NCBI GenBank assembly: GCA_016839765.1
Contig: JAEOTP010000088.1
Span: forward strand, 1 to 45,807
DNA from: Promethearchaeota archaeon
GTDB lineage: Archaea; Asgardarchaeota; Lokiarchaeia; Sigyniarchaeales; SOKP01
Direction of reading: 5' to 3'
DNA length: 45,807 nucleotides
Shown here one piece after another: positions 43,749 to 45,807 of the stretch; the first letter of the stretch is position 1, and the number at the start of each line of letters is the position of its first letter. The notes under the pieces were generated by a model, which was not told the DNA's origin, did not search any database, and saw only the letters and a program-made list of their open reading frames with translations. The translations under genes and the position numbers were made by a program.

Positions 43749-45404
43749 ATGGTTTATGATGTATTTACGTTTCTTGTTGGAGGTAAAGCTGGAGAAGGTG
43801 TAAAAAAAGCTGGTTCTGTTGCCGCGCATGTTTTTTCAAGCATGGGTCGCCATGTGTTCCAAATGGACGATTATATGAGTTTAATTAGGGGTGGTCATAA
43901 CTTTTCGGTTATAAGTAGTGCTATCGTACCAGTTACCAGTCAGTATTCAAAAGCTAATGTTTCAGTAAATTTTGATAAAATAAGCTATGACAAACACAGT
44001 AATGATTTAATCAATAATGGTTTAATGATCTACAATTCAGATGATATTGAACATGTGCAAGGTATTGGAATTCCTTTAAGTTCAGAGGCAAAAAAGTATC
44101 CATTAAAGAATTTAATGTTTGGAGTGGGTGCTGTTGCAGTATTATCTGCCGCGATAGGGTTTGATAAAAAAAGAATGAACCAAATCATAAGAGATGAATA
44201 TCCTAGGGGCATTGAAGATAATATTGCTTATGCAGATACAATCTATGATATGATTTATCCAACGTGTTATAATAAATTTTCATTAATTAAGGGAGATATA
44301 AAAAGACCAATAGCTTCTGGAAATGAAGCGATTAGTTTCGGAGCGATCGCAGGAGGTTTAGATATATATTATGCATATCCAATGACTCCTGCATCATCTA
44401 TCTTACACTTTTTAGCTAGTCATGCTGAAGATTTTGGTCTAGCAGTTGTTCACCCGGAAAGTGAAATTGCTGTGATTAATATGGCATTAGGGTCTGCCTT
44501 TGCTGGAGCAAAATCAATGGTTGGAACTAGTGGTGGAGGGTTTGCTCTTATGGCTGAAGGAATCTCATTGGCAGGTATTACTGAAACTCCTATAGTGATA
44601 GTTTTATCGATGAGACCTGGTCCAGCAACGGGAGTTGCGACATATACAGAACAAGGAGATTTAGGTTTTGCCCTTAATGTGGGTCATGGAGAATTTTTAC
44701 GGATTGTTGCCTCTCCTGGAACTATTGAGGAAGCCTTTTATTTGACTTCTGAAATGTTAGACTTAGTATGGAAATTTCAAACTCCAGGTATTTTATTAAC
44801 AGAAAAACATTTATCTGAAAGTAGTATGACTGTTGATCTTGATATTCGGAAGGCTAAATGGGCACAACCAAAAGCTCATGAAGGTGGAAATTATTTTCGA
44901 TATCTAGATACAGATGATGGAATTTCTCCACTTTTATTTCCACCTAATAAAGAAATAATTAAATATAATTCCTGTGAACATGATGAGTTGGGAATAACAA
45001 CCGAGGAACCAGAAATAATTGAAAAAATGCATAATAAAAGAAAAAAGAAAGTCGATGCGCTCATTAATCACTTAAAAATTCTAAATACGGTTAATATCTA
45101 TGGTTCGGGAAAACCTTTTATATTTACATATGGTTCAACAACAATGAGTGTACTTGAAGCATTAAGATATGGAAAAGTAAATGCTACTGTAATTCAACCA
45201 ATCTATTTAAATCCATTACCTGTGTGGATTCTTAGTGAGTATAAAGAAGAACGATCTATAGTGGTAGAAATGAGCTCAATGGGACAATTTTCTCATTTGC
45301 TTCAAGAAAAGGTTGGAATTAACTTCTATTCAGAAATCAGGAAATACGATGGAAGGCCATTTGATCCAATAGAATTATCCAATAAACTCATGGAGGTTAT
45401 ATAA
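43749..45404 (+). CDS. 2-oxoacid:ferredoxin oxidoreductase, fused gamma-alpha subunit
   Basis: This 551-residue protein has a gamma domain at residues 1-175 (VGGKAGEGVKKAG, MDDYMSLIRGGHN). It is joined to an alpha domain (pyrimidine-binding and domain II), about 190-551, with GNEAISFGAIAGGLDIYYAYPMTPAS, VVHPESEIAVINMALGSA and the ETPIVIVLSMRPGPATG loop. The enzyme oxidatively decarboxylates a 2-oxoacid to an acyl-CoA, reducing ferredoxin, or runs the reverse. The fusion and the Pro-rich PMTPAS fit KorA/2-oxoglutarate- or 2-oxoisovalerate-type enzymes; the specific oxoacid cannot be told. A strong GGGGGT site (43734-43739) lies nine bases before the ATG. The beta subunit follows after 2 bp. 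Confidence 0.9.
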   Translation: MVYDVFTFLVGGKAGEGVKKAGSVAAHVFSSMGRHVFQMDDYMSLIRGGHNFSVISSAIVPVTSQYSKANVSVNFDKISYDKHSNDLINNGLMIYNSDDIEHVQGIGIPLSSEAKKYPLKNLMFGVGAVAVLSAAIGFDKKRMNQIIRDEYPRGIEDNIAYADTIYDMIYPTCYNKFSLIKGDIKRPIASGNEAISFGAIAGGLDIYYAYPMTPASSILHFLASHAEDFGLAVVHPESEIAVINMALGSAFAGAKSMVGTSGGGFALMAEGISLAGITETPIVIVLSMRPGPATGVATYTEQGDLGFALNVGHGEFLRIVASPGTIEEAFYLTSEMLDLVWKFQTPGILLTEKHLSESSMTVDLDIRKAKWAQPKAHEGGNYFRYLDTDDGISPLLFPPNKEIIKYNSCEHDELGITTEEPEIIEKMHNKRKKKVDALINHLKILNTVNIYGSGKPFIFTYGSTTMSVLEALRYGKVNATVIQPIYLNPLPVWILSEYKEERSIVVEMSSMGQFSHLLQEKVGINFYSEIRKYDGRPFDPIELSNKLMEVI

Positions 45405-45406
45405 TA

Positions 45407-45807
45407 ATGGAAAGCTTAAAAACTAATGCTTCAATCACATGGTGTGCAGGATGCGGCAATTTTGCAATACTTACTGCTGTTAGAAAAGCAATCTTACAAC
45501 TTGAAGAAAAAGGATTGAAAAGAGAAAATATTTGTATATCTGCTGGTATTGGATGCCATGCAAAGATATTTGATTATTTAAATCTAAGTGGTTTATATTC
45601 ATTACATGGCAGAGACATAGCTACAGTACAAGGAATGAAACTTGCTAATCCTGATTTGAGAGTCATAACGTTTTCAGGAGATGGGAATGCTTTAGGGGAA
45701 GGATTAGCTCATACGATGTTTGCCGCTAAAAGAAATCAAGATATGACATTAATTTTGCATAATAATGGTGTTTATGCTCTCACTACAGGACAATTTACCC
45801 CCTTGAG
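45407..45807 (+). CDS. 2-oxoacid:ferredoxin oxidoreductase beta subunit (partial, cut by window end)
   Basis: This is the beta (TPP-binding) subunit, open to the last base. Visible are the N-terminal WCAGCGNF cluster/TPP region, GIGCHAKIFDYLN, LHGRDIATVQGMKLANPDL and the TPP motif FSGDGNALGEGLAHTMFAA, then NNGVYALTTGQFTP. It starts at an ATG 2 bp after the gamma-alpha stop, so the two subunits are in one operon. Only about the first 133 residues fall inside the window. Confidence 0.9.
   Translation, partial: MESLKTNASITWCAGCGNFAILTAVRKAILQLEEKGLKRENICISAGIGCHAKIFDYLNLSGLYSLHGRDIATVQGMKLANPDLRVITFSGDGNALGEGLAHTMFAAKRNQDMTLILHNNGVYALTTGQFTPL

Overview
The window looks like an Asgard archaeon, most likely Lokiarchaeota-like. 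This is inferred from content, not from a marker-gene tree. The DNA is very AT-rich. Genes are compact, with TATA-like boxes and GGAGG or GGTG ribosome sites. It carries an archaeal Wood-Ljungdahl formylmethanofuran dehydrogenase operon, a ubiquitin-like protein ending in Gly-Gly, a P-loop GTPase-like protein with a SNAP-like helical tail, cross-brace zinc-finger membrane proteins and an apparent UGA-encoded selenocysteine. I see no rRNA, tRNA, CRISPR array, transposase or phage gene.

Layout. 1-7.6 kb: a secreted beta-helix protein, then two copies of a convergent unit made of a membrane-anchored family-5 ABC solute-binding protein facing an anchored beta-rich surface protein. A 60-bp upstream block is repeated before each binding protein. 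7.8-12.3 kb: a signalling-like cluster of zinc-finger membrane protein, small PLDc_N-like membrane protein, GTPase-like/TPR protein, ubiquitin-like protein and a tandem winged-helix regulator with a 25-bp dyad upstream. 12.4-15.2, 21.9-24.5 and 25.6-27.5 kb: three paralogous loci of membrane-bound left-handed beta-helix acyltransferase-like proteins, in which the same domains are fused or split differently. Between them lie a YkgJ-type Cys cluster protein, a zinc alcohol dehydrogenase, small membrane proteins, an adenylate-forming enzyme, a selenoprotein peroxiredoxin (19.85-20.33 kb), a PNPOx-like flavoprotein, UV damage endonuclease and a DUF1295 reductase-like protein. 27.9-38.4 kb: B12-dependent ribonucleotide reductase, unknown proteins, zinc-ribbon membrane proteins, a tRNA methylthiotransferase, a haloalkane dehalogenase-like hydrolase, a DUF998 pair and HdrB. 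38.5-43.0 kb: FdhD, then the Fwd operon (ferredoxin, polyferredoxin, FwdD, FwdB, FwdC, read on the minus strand). 43.7 kb to the end: 2-oxoacid:ferredoxin oxidoreductase gamma-alpha fusion and the start of its beta subunit.

The metabolic genes fit an anaerobe that moves electrons through ferredoxin: Fwd for CO2/formyl chemistry, HdrB for disulfide reduction, and Kor/Por for 2-oxoacid/acyl-CoA interconversion. The main points to examine are the Sec-peroxiredoxin with its 3' RNA structure, the orphan ubiquitin-like protein beside RING/FYVE-like and GTPase genes, AUU start codons in at least two genes, and the split/fused acyltransferase paralogues.
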